This document shows positions 50,078 through 60,371 of a stretch of 64,000 nt of DNA, piece by piece; the stretch's first letter is position 1; every line of letters begins with the position of its first letter. The position numbers were made by a program, and so were the translations under genes. The stretch comes from Xenorhabdus indica (GTDB lineage: Bacteria > Pseudomonadota > Gammaproteobacteria > Enterobacterales > Enterobacteriaceae): the NCBI RefSeq assembly GCF_014467235.1, contig NZ_NKHP01000002.1:181527-245526 (forward strand), read 5' to 3'. The notes below the pieces were generated by a model. That model was not told where the DNA came from. It did no database searches and was given only the letters and a program-made list of their open reading frames with translations.

Positions 50078-52324
50078 TTACACACTCAACACTTCTACAC
50101 GTTCAACACGCTGTAACCCGCGTGGCAGTGAAGTTCCTTTGCGTCCTCTCTCTGCCCGGAATTTCTGCAAATCCTCTGGGTAAAGCTGCAATTTGCGTTT
50201 ACCGAAATAAAGCGTAATTGAGGATTTCGGAGACAATACCAGCAACCAGCTCAACATATCTTCTCCTGAAGCAGCCTGAGAGGCGGTAATGGAAACAATT
50301 TTGTTACCTTTACCTTTTGAAAGCTGTGGAAGATCTGTGACCGGGAACATCAACATACGACCGGCTTTCGTGATCGCCAGTAACATATCATCCTGTTCAT
50401 TGGTGATCTCCAATGGTGGCATGACCTTAGCATTCTGTGGCAACGTAATCAGCGCTTTCCCGGCCCTGTTTTTAGCAATCAGGTCATTGAAAGTACAGAT
50501 GAAGCCATAACCTGCATCAGATGCCATCAAAAATCTCTGATCGTCTTTCGCCATTAGCAGATGTTCAACAGACGCCCCTGCCGGTAATGCCAGTTTGCCG
50601 GTCAAAGGTTCCCCCTGCCCTCTGGCAGATGGCAAGTCCAATGGGTCAACGGAATAACTACGCCCTGTACTATCAATAAAGACCACTGACTGATTACTCT
50701 TACCACGAACAGCACTACGGAAGTTGTCACCGGATTTGTAATTCAAACCCGCAGGATCGATTTCATGCCCTTTCGCACTACGTACCCAACCCATTTGAGA
50801 CATGACAACAGTGATCGGTTCAGATGGCAGGATATCGTGATCACTCATGGCTTTCGCTTCTGAACGCTCTTTCAGCGGAGAACGGCGCACGTCGCCATAG
50901 TTTTCCGCATCCGCAATAATTTCTTTTTTCAGCAGGGTATTCAGCTTACGCTCAGAACCAAGGATAGCCTGAAGTTTATCCCGCTCTTTTGCCAGCCCAT
51001 CCTGCTCACCACGGATTTTAACTTCTTCCAGCTTCGCCAGATGACGCAGTTTCAGCTCCAGAATCGCTTCCGCCTGTGTTTCCGTTAATCCAAAACGCTG
51101 CATCAATACTGGTTTGGGTTCATCTTCACTACGGATGATATGGATAACTTCATCAATGTTGAGATACGCTGTCAGCAAACCTTCCAGAATATGCAGACGC
51201 TTGAGTACTTTTTCTAGGCGATGATTCAGGCGGTTACGCACCGTTTCACGCCGGAAAACCAACCACTCACTGAGGATTTCGACCAAACCTTTTACACTTG
51301 GACGATTATCCAGACCAATCATGTTGAGGTTAATACGATAGCTTTTTTCCAGATCAGTAGTTGCAAACAGATGATTCATGACCTGCTCAACATCCACACG
51401 ATTCGTTCTTGGCACAATCACCAGACGTATCGGATTTTCATGATCGGACTCATCACGTAGATCATCTACCATCGGCAGTTTCTTCGAACGCATCTGGCTT
51501 GCAATCTGTTCCAACACTTTCGCACCGGATACTTGATGTGGCAGAGCAGTAATAACAACATTGCCCTCTTCTTTTGACCACACGGCACGCATACGTATTG
51601 AACCACGGCCATTTTTGTAGATTTTACGGATATCTTCTTTTGAAGTGATGATTTCCGCTTCTGTCGGATAATCCGGCCCCTTCACATACTCCATGACTTC
51701 ATCAAGTGAACATTCGGGTTTATCCAACATCGCAATCAGCGCATTTGCTACTTCACGCGTATTGTGTGGAGGTATATCAGTCGCCATACCAACAGCAATA
51801 CCCGTAGTTCCGTTTAGCAGGATATTCGGCAGGCGCGCAGGCAGCATTTTGGGTTCCTGCAACGTACCATCAAAGTTTGGCACCCAATCTACAGTACCGT
51901 GACCAAGTTCACTCAGCAGTAATTCTGCATACTTAGACAGGCGGGATTCGGTATAACGCATCGCTGCAAAAGATTTTGGATCATCTGGAGCCCCCCAGTT
52001 CCCCTGGCCATCCACCAGTGGATAACGGTAAGAGAAAGGCTGCGCCATCAAGACCATGGCTTCATAACAGGCTCCATCTCCATGTGGATGGTATTTACCC
52101 AGTACATCACCAACAGTACGGGCAGATTTTTTGAATTTTGCACTGTTATTTAGCCCAAGCTCTGACATCGCATAGACAATACGGCGCTGAACAGGCTTTA
52201 AGCCATCACCGATAAAAGGCAGCGCCCTGTCCATAATGACGTACATGGAATAGTTCAAATAGGCGTTTTCAGTGAATGTGTGGAGCGGTTGGCGCTCTAC
52301 ACCATCGTGAGTTATCTCACTCAT
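50078..52324 (-). CDS. parC: DNA topoisomerase IV subunit A, ParC
   Basis: ParC is the DNA-cleaving subunit of topoisomerase IV, which decatenates replicated chromosomes. The 748-residue product (752 in E. coli) has the winged-helix cleavage domain with the active tyrosine in [15 protein letters not shown] near residue 124, a coiled region (about 360-480) and the C-terminal beta-pinwheel DNA-binding domain (about 490-740). In the quinolone-determining segment the sequence is [14 protein letters not shown], so position 84 (equivalent to E. coli Ser80) is glycine, encoded by GGA. It follows parE on the same strand, whereas E. coli has several genes between them. Confidence 0.98.
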   Translation of the reverse strand: MSEITHDGVERQPLHTFTENAYLNYSMYVIMDRALPFIGDGLKPVQRRIVYAMSELGLNNSAKFKKSARTVGDVLGKYHPHGDGACYEAMVLMAQPFSYRYPLVDGQGNWGAPDDPKSFAAMRYTESRLSKYAELLLSELGHGTVDWVPNFDGTLQEPKMLPARLPNILLNGTTGIAVGMATDIPPHNTREVANALIAMLDKPECSLDEVMEYVKGPDYPTEAEIITSKEDIRKIYKNGRGSIRMRAVWSKEEGNVVITALPHQVSGAKVLEQIASQMRSKKLPMVDDLRDESDHENPIRLVIVPRTNRVDVEQVMNHLFATTDLEKSYRINLNMIGLDNRPSVKGLVEILSEWLVFRRETVRNRLNHRLEKVLKRLHILEGLLTAYLNIDEVIHIIRSEDEPKPVLMQRFGLTETQAEAILELKLRHLAKLEEVKIRGEQDGLAKERDKLQAILGSERKLNTLLKKEIIADAENYGDVRRSPLKERSEAKAMSDHDILPSEPITVVMSQMGWVRSAKGHEIDPAGLNYKSGDNFRSAVRGKSNQSVVFIDSTGRSYSVDPLDLPSARGQGEPLTGKLALPAGASVEHLLMAKDDQRFLMASDAGYGFICTFNDLIAKNRAGKALITLPQNAKVMPPLEITNEQDDMLLAITKAGRMLMFPVTDLPQLSKGKGNKIVSITASQAASGEDMLSWLLVLSPKSSITLYFGKRKLQLYPEDLQKFRAERGRKGTSLPRGLQRVERVEVLSV

Positions 52325-52371
52325 GTGTTAATTTCCTCAGAATCTGTCTTGACTACCGTGCGCTATGCTTC

Positions 52372-52495
52372 TGTTGGTTACACCTGATGTTGGTTACACC
52401 TAAAGTTGTGTTACACAAACTGTGTTATAACCAAGAAGTGTTATAACCAAGCAATGTTATAACTAAATGCGTTATAACCGGGTTGCGCTATAACT
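52372..52495. repeat. array of eight palindromic boxes between parE and parC
   Basis: The octamer GTTATAAC, which is its own reverse complement, or the close variant GTTACAC(C), recurs at 52377, 52393, 52410, 52424, 52440, 52456, 52471 and 52487. Spacing is 14-17 bases, mostly 16. Spacers are related too (CCAAG after several copies). The last copy includes the parE stop codon. It is a degenerate tandem repeat, not a CRISPR array: units are too short and spacers are not unique. Confidence 0.85.
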
Positions 52496-54383
52496 CAATC
52501 TCGATGGCATCACCCTTTTCTTGCAACCAATTACGGCGATCTTCCGAGCGTTTTTTTGCCAGAAGCATATCCATAACAGAGAGGGTTTCCTGATAATTCT
52601 CATCGTTGATAGTCAATTGCACCAGACGGCGAGTATTGGGGTCTAATGTGGTTTCACGTAATTGCATTGGGTTCATTTCACCTAACCCTTTGAAGCGCTG
52701 AACATTCGGTTTGCCACGCTTGCGGCTCAGGCGGTCTAATATCGCGCTCTTTTCACCTGCATCCAGCGCATAGTGCACCTCTTTACCAAGGTCAATGCGA
52801 TACAATGGTGGCATTGCCATATAAACATGACCACGTTTTACTAATGTCGGGAAATGGCGGACAAACAAAGCGCACAAAAGTGTTGCAATATGCAAGCCGT
52901 CAGAATCCGCATCCGCCAGAATACAAATTTTACCGTAACGTAGTTGGCTGATATCTTCACTGTCAGGATCAATACCGATGGCTACGGAAATATCATGCAC
53001 TTCCTGTGAAGCCAGTACCTCATCTGAAGAGACTTCCCATGTATTCAGGATCTTACCACGCAGAGGCATAATCGCCTGAAACTCACGATCACGGGCTTGT
53101 TTGGCAGAACCACCTGCGGAATCCCCTTCTACCAGAAACAGTTCAGTGACATTTAGATCCTGTGACGTACAGTCTGCCAGTTTACCCGGCAGTGCAGGGC
53201 CGTTGGTCAGTTTTTTACGCACGACTTTCTTTGCTGCACGCATACGGCGCTGTGCACTGGCAATTGCCATTTCAGCCAGTTGTTCAGCTTCCTGAATATG
53301 CTGGTTCAGCCACAGACTGAAAGCATCTTTGACAACACCGGAAACAAAGGCCGCAGACTGGCGCGATGATAAACGCTCTTTGGTCTGTCCAGCAAATTGT
53401 GGGTCCTGCATTTTGAGGGATAACACGTAGGCACAGCGATCCCAGATATCATCTGCGGAAAGTTTAACACCGCGAGGCAGTATATTGCGGAATTCACAGA
53501 ACTCACGCATTGCATCCAACAACCCTTGACGCAAGCCATTGACATGGGTTCCACCTTGTATCGTCGGGATCAGGTTAACATAGCTTTCTCCCAACAACTC
53601 GCCACCTTCAGGCAGCCAGAGCAATGCCCAGTCAACCGCTTCAGTTTCACCGCTGAGAGTGCCCACAAATGGCGATTGTGGTAATGTCACCAGCCCATTG
53701 ACGGCTTCCAGCAAGTAATCTGTCAGACCATCGGCATAACACCATTTTTGTGCTGTTCCTGACAGATTGTCCTTAAAGACAATCTCCACGCCCGGACACA
53801 AGACCGCCTTTGCTTTCAGAAGGTGGGTCAAGCGCGAAGTCGAGAAGCGAGGAGTATCGAAATAACTTTCATCCGGCCAGAAATGAACACTGGTGCCTGT
53901 ATTACGTTTTCCGCAGCTCCCGATAACTTCCAGCTCCTGTACCTTATCGCCATTTTCAAAAGCGATCTGATGAACCTGGCTGTTACGACGAACGGTCACT
54001 TCGACTCGTTTGGACAGAGCATTAACTACTGAAATCCCCACGCCATGCAATCCACCGGAAAATTGGTAGTTTTTATTGGAAAATTTGCCACCTGCATGCA
54101 GACGGGTCAGGATCAACTCAACTGCGGATACTTTTTCTTCAGGATGGATATCAACCGGCATACCACGGCCATCATCTATCACTTCCAGAGACTGATCGCT
54201 GTGGAGGATCACTTCAATATGCTTCGCGTGACCAGCTAGCGCTTCGTCCACACTATTATCGATCACTTCCTGTGCCAGATGATTCGGGCGGGCTGTGTCG
54301 GTATACATTCCTGGACGACGACGAACTGGCTCCAGGCCACTGAGGACTTCAATGGCCTCTGCGTTATAACTAGATTGAGTCAT
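52488..54383 (-). CDS. parE: DNA topoisomerase IV subunit B, ParE
   Basis: ParE is the ATPase subunit of topoisomerase IV. The 631-residue product (630 in E. coli) has the GHKL ATP site: VIDNSVDEALAGHAK near 40-54, VIDDGRGMPVDIH near 69-81, GGLHGVGISVVNALS near 109-123. The transducer domain follows, then the TOPRIM domain with VEGDSAGGSAKQARDRE near 415-431 and ILADADSDGLHIATL near 489-503, whose acidic residues bind magnesium. The C-terminus ends QEKGDAIEIEL, with its stop inside the octamer array. It heads the minus-strand run parE-parC-plsC-sufI and lies 140 bases downstream of yqiA. Confidence 0.98.
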   Translation of the reverse strand: MTQSSYNAEAIEVLSGLEPVRRRPGMYTDTARPNHLAQEVIDNSVDEALAGHAKHIEVILHSDQSLEVIDDGRGMPVDIHPEEKVSAVELILTRLHAGGKFSNKNYQFSGGLHGVGISVVNALSKRVEVTVRRNSQVHQIAFENGDKVQELEVIGSCGKRNTGTSVHFWPDESYFDTPRFSTSRLTHLLKAKAVLCPGVEIVFKDNLSGTAQKWCYADGLTDYLLEAVNGLVTLPQSPFVGTLSGETEAVDWALLWLPEGGELLGESYVNLIPTIQGGTHVNGLRQGLLDAMREFCEFRNILPRGVKLSADDIWDRCAYVLSLKMQDPQFAGQTKERLSSRQSAAFVSGVVKDAFSLWLNQHIQEAEQLAEMAIASAQRRMRAAKKVVRKKLTNGPALPGKLADCTSQDLNVTELFLVEGDSAGGSAKQARDREFQAIMPLRGKILNTWEVSSDEVLASQEVHDISVAIGIDPDSEDISQLRYGKICILADADSDGLHIATLLCALFVRHFPTLVKRGHVYMAMPPLYRIDLGKEVHYALDAGEKSAILDRLSRKRGKPNVQRFKGLGEMNPMQLRETTLDPNTRRLVQLTINDENYQETLSVMDMLLAKKRSEDRRNWLQEKGDAIEIEL

Positions 54384-54523
54384 GTTGTAATTCTGTCGGT
54401 TGCTTCATGATTTAAAGAGGGTCAATCAGTATTGATTACCCTGCGTTTCCTGGGTTACCGATTTATGGGTTGCGGCCTCACCCGAAAATCCATTGGGTAG
54501 ATACTGTTGATAATACCAGTCAC

Positions 54524-55132
54524 TTACTTGTTTTTGGCAATTTTTTTACTATCGCCACTGGTTAGCCCCAAGAAGTCAATAATTTGAGGAAAATAGTATT
54601 CGAAACCAATAAAAGCATGATTCCCACCTGATTCGACCGTCTGCCTGCACTGCATCAGGTATGCAACTGCCTGACGGTAATCCAGCACTTCATCCCCGGT
54701 TTGTTGCAATAACCAGATAAGATCCGGTGACTCCAACGGGTCAATGTGCATCACTTTGAGATCATAGATGTGGCTTTGTTCAAGAGCATACCGCTCTTTG
54801 GTATAGGGGTTTACGTTTTCCCCGAGATACTCCTGAAGAATATCGAATGGACGAACCGCAGGATTGACGACTACGGCTGGCAGGCCAAAACATTGTGAAA
54901 GCCAAATAGCCAGATAGCCACCGAGTGAAGAACCGACCAAACCAATCTGTTCCCCGGCACGACTTATTACCAGTTCTTCCAGCAAGGCGGCTGCATCTTC
55001 AGGATAAGGGGGTAATTGTGGCACCAACATATCTATTTCAGGATGCTGTTGGTGCAGCCATGTTTTCAGCGTATTGGCTTTCTCTGATTGTGGCGAACTG
55101 TTAAAACCATGTAGATAAAGTAACGTTGACAT
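54524..55132 (-). CDS. yqiA: esterase YqiA (alpha/beta hydrolase)
   Basis: YqiA is a cytoplasmic esterase that acts on palmitoyl-CoA and p-nitrophenyl esters in E. coli; its natural role is unclear. I start it at the ATG at 55132 ([20 protein letters not shown]), giving 202 residues against 193; a ten-residue upstream extension would run inside cpdA. The nucleophile motif [14 protein letters not shown] near residues 74-87 holds the catalytic serine, and GGNHAFIGF near 170 holds the histidine. The C-terminus has a short basic tail ([11 protein letters not shown]) absent in E. coli. The start overlaps the cpdA stop by one base (TAATG), so the two are coupled. Confidence 0.94.
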   Translation of the reverse strand: MSTLLYLHGFNSSPQSEKANTLKTWLHQQHPEIDMLVPQLPPYPEDAAALLEELVISRAGEQIGLVGSSLGGYLAIWLSQCFGLPAVVVNPAVRPFDILQEYLGENVNPYTKERYALEQSHIYDLKVMHIDPLESPDLIWLLQQTGDEVLDYRQAVAYLMQCRQTVESGGNHAFIGFEYYFPQIIDFLGLTSGDSKKIAKNK

Positions 55133-55971
55133 TAATACCCGTCCGAATCTAAATCCGGGCAAAATGCATTATTCTTGAGCCTGTGAAGCTGCGTTTGCAA
55201 TTTCGCTTCTCCCTCGCCAGTCACAGACAATTCAAGATAACGCCAACCCGGGGCCACTGTATCAAGCATAAAATTAGTACAATGTGGTTTAAATTGCACA
55301 CAAGTTGATGGCGTCGCCATAACACGAATACCATTCCACATCTCATCCAGCTCCTGATGAATATGCCCACACAGTATTGTTTTCACCTGCGGTTTATTTT
55401 TCAAGAATTCTGCTAATGCAGGAGCATTACGTAAACAGTGTTGATCCAACCAGGTGCAACCCGATAGTACAGGATGGTGGTGCAACATGACAATCGCATA
55501 ACGATCACTGTGCTCATCCAGACATTTTGTCATCCACTCAAGCTGGTAATCCGTTAATTCACCATGAGGAACTCCCTGCACTTGACTATCCAGCATGATT
55601 AATTGCCAGTGTTGACCAATGAATATTTGCTTAGAAAGAGGGAGCCCCGCTGCTGTCAGTACATCAACCATCGCAGGCTGATAATCATGATTACCAGGTA
55701 ACCAAACGCAAGGGGCAGGCAAACGGGCAACGCCTTCAACAAAATGTTGATAAGCACCGATAGTTTGATCCTGAACCAAATCACCTGTAACAACTACCAA
55801 ATCGAGATCGAGATTCTGCTCAAGGATCGCATCCAGCACAGCATGATAACTGCGATAGGTATTAACGCCTAGCAGTGAGTCACCTTTATTGGCGAAAAGG
55901 TGCATGTCGGTGATTTGCAATATTCTTGCTGTGGCGCCTTTTGCCACAGGTATTTCAAGCAGGCTTTCCAA
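55132..55971 (-). CDS. cpdA: 3',5'-cyclic AMP phosphodiesterase CpdA
   Basis: CpdA hydrolyses cAMP and so limits CRP-dependent gene expression. The 279-residue product (275 in E. coli) is a metallophosphatase with [10 protein letters not shown] near 17-26, [10 protein letters not shown] near 60-69, [11 protein letters not shown] near 91-101, [18 protein letters not shown] near 162-179 and [16 protein letters not shown] near 200-215. The start is TTG at 55971, with AGGAAA five to six bases upstream; it gives MESLLEIP, which aligns with the E. coli N-terminus. In E. coli yqiB lies between cpdA and nudF, but here only 105 bases separate them and I see no yqiB remnant. Confidence 0.95.
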   Translation of the reverse strand: MESLLEIPVAKGATARILQITDMHLFANKGDSLLGVNTYRSYHAVLDAILEQNLDLDLVVVTGDLVQDQTIGAYQHFVEGVARLPAPCVWLPGNHDYQPAMVDVLTAAGLPLSKQIFIGQHWQLIMLDSQVQGVPHGELTDYQLEWMTKCLDEHSDRYAIVMLHHHPVLSGCTWLDQHCLRNAPALAEFLKNKPQVKTILCGHIHQELDEMWNGIRVMATPSTCVQFKPHCTNFMLDTVAPGWRYLELSVTGEGEAKLQTQLHRLKNNAFCPDLDSDGY

Positions 55972-56076
55972 ATGGTTTCCTTTTCCTGTCGATCATAGGG
56001 GATTATTCTAACGTGCTTTTTCACATAAGATCTGCTGACTGGGGCACACTTCGCGTTTCCCAAGACAAATGAGAGA

Positions 56077-56748
56077 TTATCTCTCCAACCACGCTTTTTT
56101 GAGTTTTTCATGGTGCAACGTCAGCCACTGTATTGCAATAACGGAAGCCGCATTATCGATAATTCCCTCTTCTACCCATTGGTAAGCCTGTTCACGACTG
56201 ACAGTCAGCACCCGGATATCTTCATTTTCACCTTCCAGACCATGAATACCAAAAGCAGTAGAAGAATCGACCTCCCCAACAAAAATATGCATACGCTCTG
56301 TTGTTCCTCCGGGGCTTGAAAGGTAACTCAATGCTGGTTGACAACGTTTGACCTCAATACCCGCTTCCTCCATCGCCTCACGGCGAACAACCTGTTCGGC
56401 AACTTCCCCTTCTTCGATCATGCCTGCAATCACTTCCAGTAACCACGGCGTTTGACTGGTTTCAATTGCCGGAATGCGGATTTGTTCAATCAGAACCACT
56501 TCATCACGTATCGGATCATAAGGTAACAAAACGCCTGCATGCCCTCGCTCAAACACTTCACGTTTAATGGGTTCACTCCATCCTCCACAAAACAGACGGT
56601 GTCTGAATTGATATTCCGTCATTTTAAAAAAACCACGATAGAGCGGCTTGCGGGAAATAACTTCAACATCTTGTTTTGTAAAAGTACGTGGTTTTTTAGA
56701 CGATAGGGATTTTGCAGAAACAAGCGGTGAGGCAAAATCTTCACGCAT
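56077..56748 (-). CDS. nudF: ADP-ribose pyrophosphatase NudF
   Basis: NudF hydrolyses ADP-ribose and ADP-sugars to AMP and the sugar phosphate. The Nudix box runs from GMIEEGEVAEQVVRREAM to EEAGI near residues 110-132 and is complete. The flanking LLPYDPIRDEVVLIEQIRIP and LSYLSSPGGTTERMHIFVGE segments are characteristic of this subfamily. At 223 residues it is about 14 longer than E. coli NudF, because of a basic serine-rich N-terminus (SPLVSAKSLSSKKPRT). The ATG at 56748 has AGGAG seven bases upstream, which supports the longer form. It is divergent from tolC, the usual arrangement. Confidence 0.95.
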   Translation of the reverse strand: MREDFASPLVSAKSLSSKKPRTFTKQDVEVISRKPLYRGFFKMTEYQFRHRLFCGGWSEPIKREVFERGHAGVLLPYDPIRDEVVLIEQIRIPAIETSQTPWLLEVIAGMIEEGEVAEQVVRREAMEEAGIEVKRCQPALSYLSSPGGTTERMHIFVGEVDSSTAFGIHGLEGENEDIRVLTVSREQAYQWVEEGIIDNAASVIAIQWLTLHHEKLKKAWLER

Positions 56749-56967
56749 AAAGACTCCTGATTGTTATCTTTTATTTATCTATTATTAAAATGTATTTTGT
56801 CATATTGGTCTAAATAAATTCGTTTTGAAGATACAAACAGACCAGAAAATAAGGCAATATGGCACAAACAGCCACCCTATCCTGCAAGTATTCTCTGCTA
56901 GAATCTGTAATATTGTTTTTTATGCAGAGGCAAATTAGGCAAAATAGCTGCACAACAAGGAACGCAA

Positions 56968-58329
56968 ATGAAAAAATTGCTATCTCTTTTTATCGCTATA
57001 AATCTGGTAGGTTTCAGTACCTCAAGCCATGCAGAAGATCTATTGCAAATTTACAAACAGGCAAAAGAAACTAATCCTGAATTGCTTAAGGCACTGGCTG
57101 ACCGCAATTCGGTTTTTGAAGGAATTAATATAGCCCGTAGTCCTTTGTTACCTCAATTAGAACTGGGGGCGGGAGTTAACTATGGCAAAAATTTTCGCAA
57201 GAACAAACAAGAAAACTATGGTACTAATGCAGACTTAACTCTGAGCCAGACAATTTTTAATATGTCCACATGGAACAAACTGAGTCAGGCTGAAAAGAAT
57301 GCAGGAATTGCCGATATTACTTACCAAAAAACCCAGCAACAATTAATTCTGGATACTGCCAACGCCTATTTTGATGTTCTGAGTAAGATTGATTCTCTGA
57401 CTTATACCGACGCCCAGAAAGCCTCACTGTATCGACAATTAGATCAAACAACTCAACGCTTCAATGTAGGGCTGGCCGCCATTACTGACGTGCAGAACTC
57501 CCGTGCCCAATATGACACCATTCTGGCACAGGAAGTTTCTGATCGTAACGACCTGGACAATTCTCTGGAAAAATTACGTCTGATTACCGGAGTTTATTAT
57601 CCACAGTTGGCTTCATTAAATGTTGAACGCTTCAAGACAAATAAGCCAGAACCTGCCGAAGTTATACTAAAAGAAGCTGAAGCCCGCAATCTGAGCTTGT
57701 TATCCGCACGTTTGACGCAAGATTTGAAACGCGAGCAAATTAAAGACGCACAGACTGGCTACATGCCAACCATCAAATTAACGGCAAGTACAGGGGTCGG
57801 TAATAAACATTACCGTAATGGAGAATACAGCAATCAATATTCTGGAAGCAATTCTGTCGGTGTATCCTTAAATCTGCCACTTTATAATGGCGGAGCAACC
57901 CGTTCTCAAGTTGAACAGGCCAAATACGATTTTGTCGCCAGTAGCCAAGAACTGGAAAATACTTACCGCAAAGTAATTCAGGATGTACGTTCTTCTACCA
58001 ATAATATTGCGGCCTCTATCAGTAGTATTGAAGCTAACAAACAAGCTGTGCTCTCTGCCGAAAGCTCATTACACTCCACAGAGGCCGGTTATCATGTAGG
58101 AACCCGTACCATCGTTGATGTACTGAATTCCACCTCTAAGCTGTACGAGACAAAGCGGAGACTCTCTAAAGTACGTTATGATTATCTGCTCAATCTGTTA
58201 ATTAATCAGCAGGCCCGCGGTACTTTAAGTGAAGAGGATCTGGCGGCACTGAATAACCTGTTAGGTGCACAGGTTCCAACTTCCGCTAGCAGTATTATTA
58301 AAGAGATGAAAACGCCATCAATTCGATGA
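56968..58329 (+). CDS. tolC: outer membrane channel protein TolC
   Basis: TolC is the trimeric outer-membrane channel-tunnel used by AcrAB-type drug pumps and type I secretion systems. The 453-residue precursor has a signal peptide (MKKLLSLFIAINLVGF to SHAED, cleavage near 22). Two structural repeats of the OEP family follow (about 25-215 and 230-430), with ANAYFDVLSKIDSLTYTDAQ, the RFNVGLAAITDVQNSRAQYD helix start, and its counterpart YHVGTRTIVDVLNSTSKLYE. It is shorter than E. coli TolC (493) mainly because the disordered C-terminal tail is reduced. AAGGAA precedes the ATG. A strong terminator lies 60 bases beyond the stop, separating it from ygiB. Confidence 0.96.
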   Translation: MKKLLSLFIAINLVGFSTSSHAEDLLQIYKQAKETNPELLKALADRNSVFEGINIARSPLLPQLELGAGVNYGKNFRKNKQENYGTNADLTLSQTIFNMSTWNKLSQAEKNAGIADITYQKTQQQLILDTANAYFDVLSKIDSLTYTDAQKASLYRQLDQTTQRFNVGLAAITDVQNSRAQYDTILAQEVSDRNDLDNSLEKLRLITGVYYPQLASLNVERFKTNKPEPAEVILKEAEARNLSLLSARLTQDLKREQIKDAQTGYMPTIKLTASTGVGNKHYRNGEYSNQYSGSNSVGVSLNLPLYNGGATRSQVEQAKYDFVASSQELENTYRKVIQDVRSSTNNIAASISSIEANKQAVLSAESSLHSTEAGYHVGTRTIVDVLNSTSKLYETKRRLSKVRYDYLLNLLINQQARGTLSEEDLAALNNLLGAQVPTSASSIIKEMKTPSIR

Positions 58330-58390
58330 ATTAATGCGCTATCGTTTTCAATTAAAAAACGTTATATTAAAGACGCTATACTAATAAAGC

Positions 58391-58418
58391 AGCCCGCCGT
58401 TGTGTGGGCTATTTTTTA
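58391..58418 (+). terminator. intrinsic terminator after tolC
   Basis: AGCCCGC (58391-58397) pairs with GTGGGCT (58404-58410; one G-T pair) around CGTTGT, followed by ATTTTTT. This is a typical Rho-independent terminator. Confidence 0.87.
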
Positions 58419-58500
58419 ATAAGATCCCCAGGAGCCGTCCCATTGCGCATCATTGGTGGGATTCGCTCTTAATCTGATACCTTTAAGATGGATGCCCCCT

Positions 58501-59181
58501 ATGACAATGAAACGGACAAAAGAGATTAACCGTGATAATTTTCGTAAAGCATGGCGAAATTATCGTCTTGCACCTGTGGCACTCGCTGTCAGTGCGGTTT
58601 TCATGCTTTCTGCCTGTGAACAGAACGATGAAACGGTATCGCTTTATACCAATGCCGATGAGTGTTCCAAGGCAAATCCTTCTCAAAGTGAACAATGCAC
58701 TATCGCTTATAACAACGCCCTGAAAGAAGCGGAAAAAACGGCACCGAAATACGCAACCCGTGAAGACTGTGTTGCTGAGTTTGGTGAACAACAATGTACT
58801 CAGGCCCCCGCACAGGCCGGTGTTGGTAATCAGGCTCAGGCACAAAGCAGCAGCGGTAGCTTCTGGATGCCGTTGATGGCAGGCTACATGATGGGTCGTT
58901 TGATGGGCGGAAACTCAGCTCCTTCACAACCGCTGTTCTCATCAAAATCTGCCAGTAGCCCGGCTAATGGCAAGTTTGTTGATGCAACAGGTAAGAGTTA
59001 TGGCCCGGCTACGGCTGGCGGTCGTACCATGTCTGTACCCAAAACAGCAATGGCACCAAAACCAGCAACCACATCGACCATTACGCGTGGTGGGTTCGGT
59101 GATACAGTAGCAAAACAATCCAGTATGCAGCGTTCATCTGCTGGTTCAAGCTCCAGCTCTTCCCGTTCAATGGGCGGTTAA
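58501..59181 (+). CDS. ygiB: YgiB family protein, probable lipoprotein
   Basis: YgiB (DUF1190) is of unknown function and is conserved with ygiC and tolC. The product has about 226 residues from the ATG at 58501, which GGATG precedes at six bases; a second ATG at 58507 fits the E. coli N-terminus (MKRTK) equally well. After a long basic N-region a hydrophobic stretch ([14 protein letters not shown]) ends in the lipobox-like LSACEQ near residue 40, suggesting membrane lipidation. A conserved [16 protein letters not shown] segment, a Gly/Met-rich patch ([19 protein letters not shown]) and a Ser-rich tail ending [11 protein letters not shown] follow. ygiC follows 24 bases downstream. Confidence 0.93.
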   Translation: MTMKRTKEINRDNFRKAWRNYRLAPVALAVSAVFMLSACEQNDETVSLYTNADECSKANPSQSEQCTIAYNNALKEAEKTAPKYATREDCVAEFGEQQCTQAPAQAGVGNQAQAQSSSGSFWMPLMAGYMMGRLMGGNSAPSQPLFSSKSASSPANGKFVDATGKSYGPATAGGRTMSVPKTAMAPKPATTSTITRGGFGDTVAKQSSMQRSSAGSSSSSSRSMGG

Positions 59182-59205
59182 GTCAAGGTGAGTGATTAAA
59201 TAAAG

Positions 59206-60366
59206 ATGAAACGCATTAATATTAATGAGCGCCCGGACTGGCGCGAAAAAGCAACAGAATATGGTTTCAATTTCCACACCATGTATGGTCAACCCTACTG
59301 GAGTGAAGAGGCTTATTATCAATTCAGTCTGAGCCAGATTGAAGAAATTGAAGGCGTCACCGAAGAACTGCATCAGATGTGTTTGCAGGTTGTGGAAAAA
59401 GTCGTCAACAATGAAGAACTGCTGACTAAATTTCAGATCCCTAAGCATTGTTGGGAATTTGTCCGTTCTTCATGGGTAACCAGCCAACCTTCACTCTATT
59501 CCCGCCTGGATTTAGTCTATGATGGCCAGAATCCACCAAAATTACTGGAAAACAATGCAGATACCCCGACATCGCTGTATGAGTCTGCTTTCTTCCAATG
59601 GATCTGGCTGGAAGACCAGATGAATGCCGGCAATCTGCCCTCAAATGCAGATCAGTTCAATAGCTTGCAAGAAAAATTGATTGAGCGTTTTGAACTGTTA
59701 CGTGAAAAACACGGGTTTGGCCTGCTGCATATGGCCTGTTGTCAGGATAGTGAAGAGGATCGTGGCACAATCCAATATCTACAGGATTGTGCTTCAGAAG
59801 CGGGTATGGCAACGGAATTCCTGTTTATTGAGGAAATTGGGCTTGGCGAAAAGGGGCAGTTTACGGATTTGCAGGATCAAGTGATCAGCAATCTGTTTAA
59901 GCTGTATCCGTGGGAATTCATGCTGCGTGAAATCTTCTCGACCAAATTGGCTGATGCGGGAGTCCGTTGGCTAGAGCCTGCATGGAAGAGCATTATTTCC
60001 AACAAGGCGTTACTGCCAATGCTGTGGAAAATGTTCCCAGATCACCCAAATCTGTTGCCTGCTTATTTTGCCGATGAACGTCCGGCAGAGATGAACAGCT
60101 ATGTAATTAAGCCTTTCTTCTCCCGTGAAGGAGCCAATATTCGTATTATCGAAAATGGCCGGGAAATTGCCAACGCCGATGGCCCATATGGTGAAGAAGG
60201 TATGATCGTTCAGCAGTTCCATTCCCTGCCGAAATTCGGCGATAGTCATGCGCTGGTAGGTAGCTGGTTAGTCAATGATCAAGCGGCGGGTATCTGTATT
60301 CGTGAAGATCGTGAATTAATCACACAAGATCTGTCCCGTTTCTACCCGCACATTATTCTGGATTAA
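59206..60366 (+). CDS. ygiC: YgiC, ATP-grasp ligase of the glutathionylspermidine synthase family
   Basis: YgiC resembles the C-terminal synthetase domain of glutathionylspermidine synthase and is predicted to join a carboxylate to an amine using ATP; the substrate is unknown. The 386 residues equal the E. coli length. Visible family segments are [20 protein letters not shown] at the N-terminus, [20 protein letters not shown] near 108-127, [10 protein letters not shown], and the ATP-grasp region [20 protein letters not shown] near 298-317 with [16 protein letters not shown]. It is probably cotranscribed with ygiB. Only five bases separate its stop from the end of convergent ygiD. Confidence 0.93.
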   Translation: MKRININERPDWREKATEYGFNFHTMYGQPYWSEEAYYQFSLSQIEEIEGVTEELHQMCLQVVEKVVNNEELLTKFQIPKHCWEFVRSSWVTSQPSLYSRLDLVYDGQNPPKLLENNADTPTSLYESAFFQWIWLEDQMNAGNLPSNADQFNSLQEKLIERFELLREKHGFGLLHMACCQDSEEDRGTIQYLQDCASEAGMATEFLFIEEIGLGEKGQFTDLQDQVISNLFKLYPWEFMLREIFSTKLADAGVRWLEPAWKSIISNKALLPMLWKMFPDHPNLLPAYFADERPAEMNSYVIKPFFSREGANIRIIENGREIANADGPYGEEGMIVQQFHSLPKFGDSHALVGSWLVNDQAAGICIREDRELITQDLSRFYPHIILD

Positions 60367-60371
60367 GTTAT

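Noticed and set aside
52372..52495. CRISPR array
   Set aside because: The repeated unit is only about eight bases, spacers are about eight bases and similar to each other, and no cas genes are in the window.
55869..56111. Possible yqiB remnant between cpdA and nudF
   Set aside because: The 80-codon frame overlaps both neighbours and does not resemble YqiB.
58453..58500. Upstream start for ygiB
   Set aside because: The earlier frame lacks a ribosome site and does not match the family; starts at 58501 or 58507 do.
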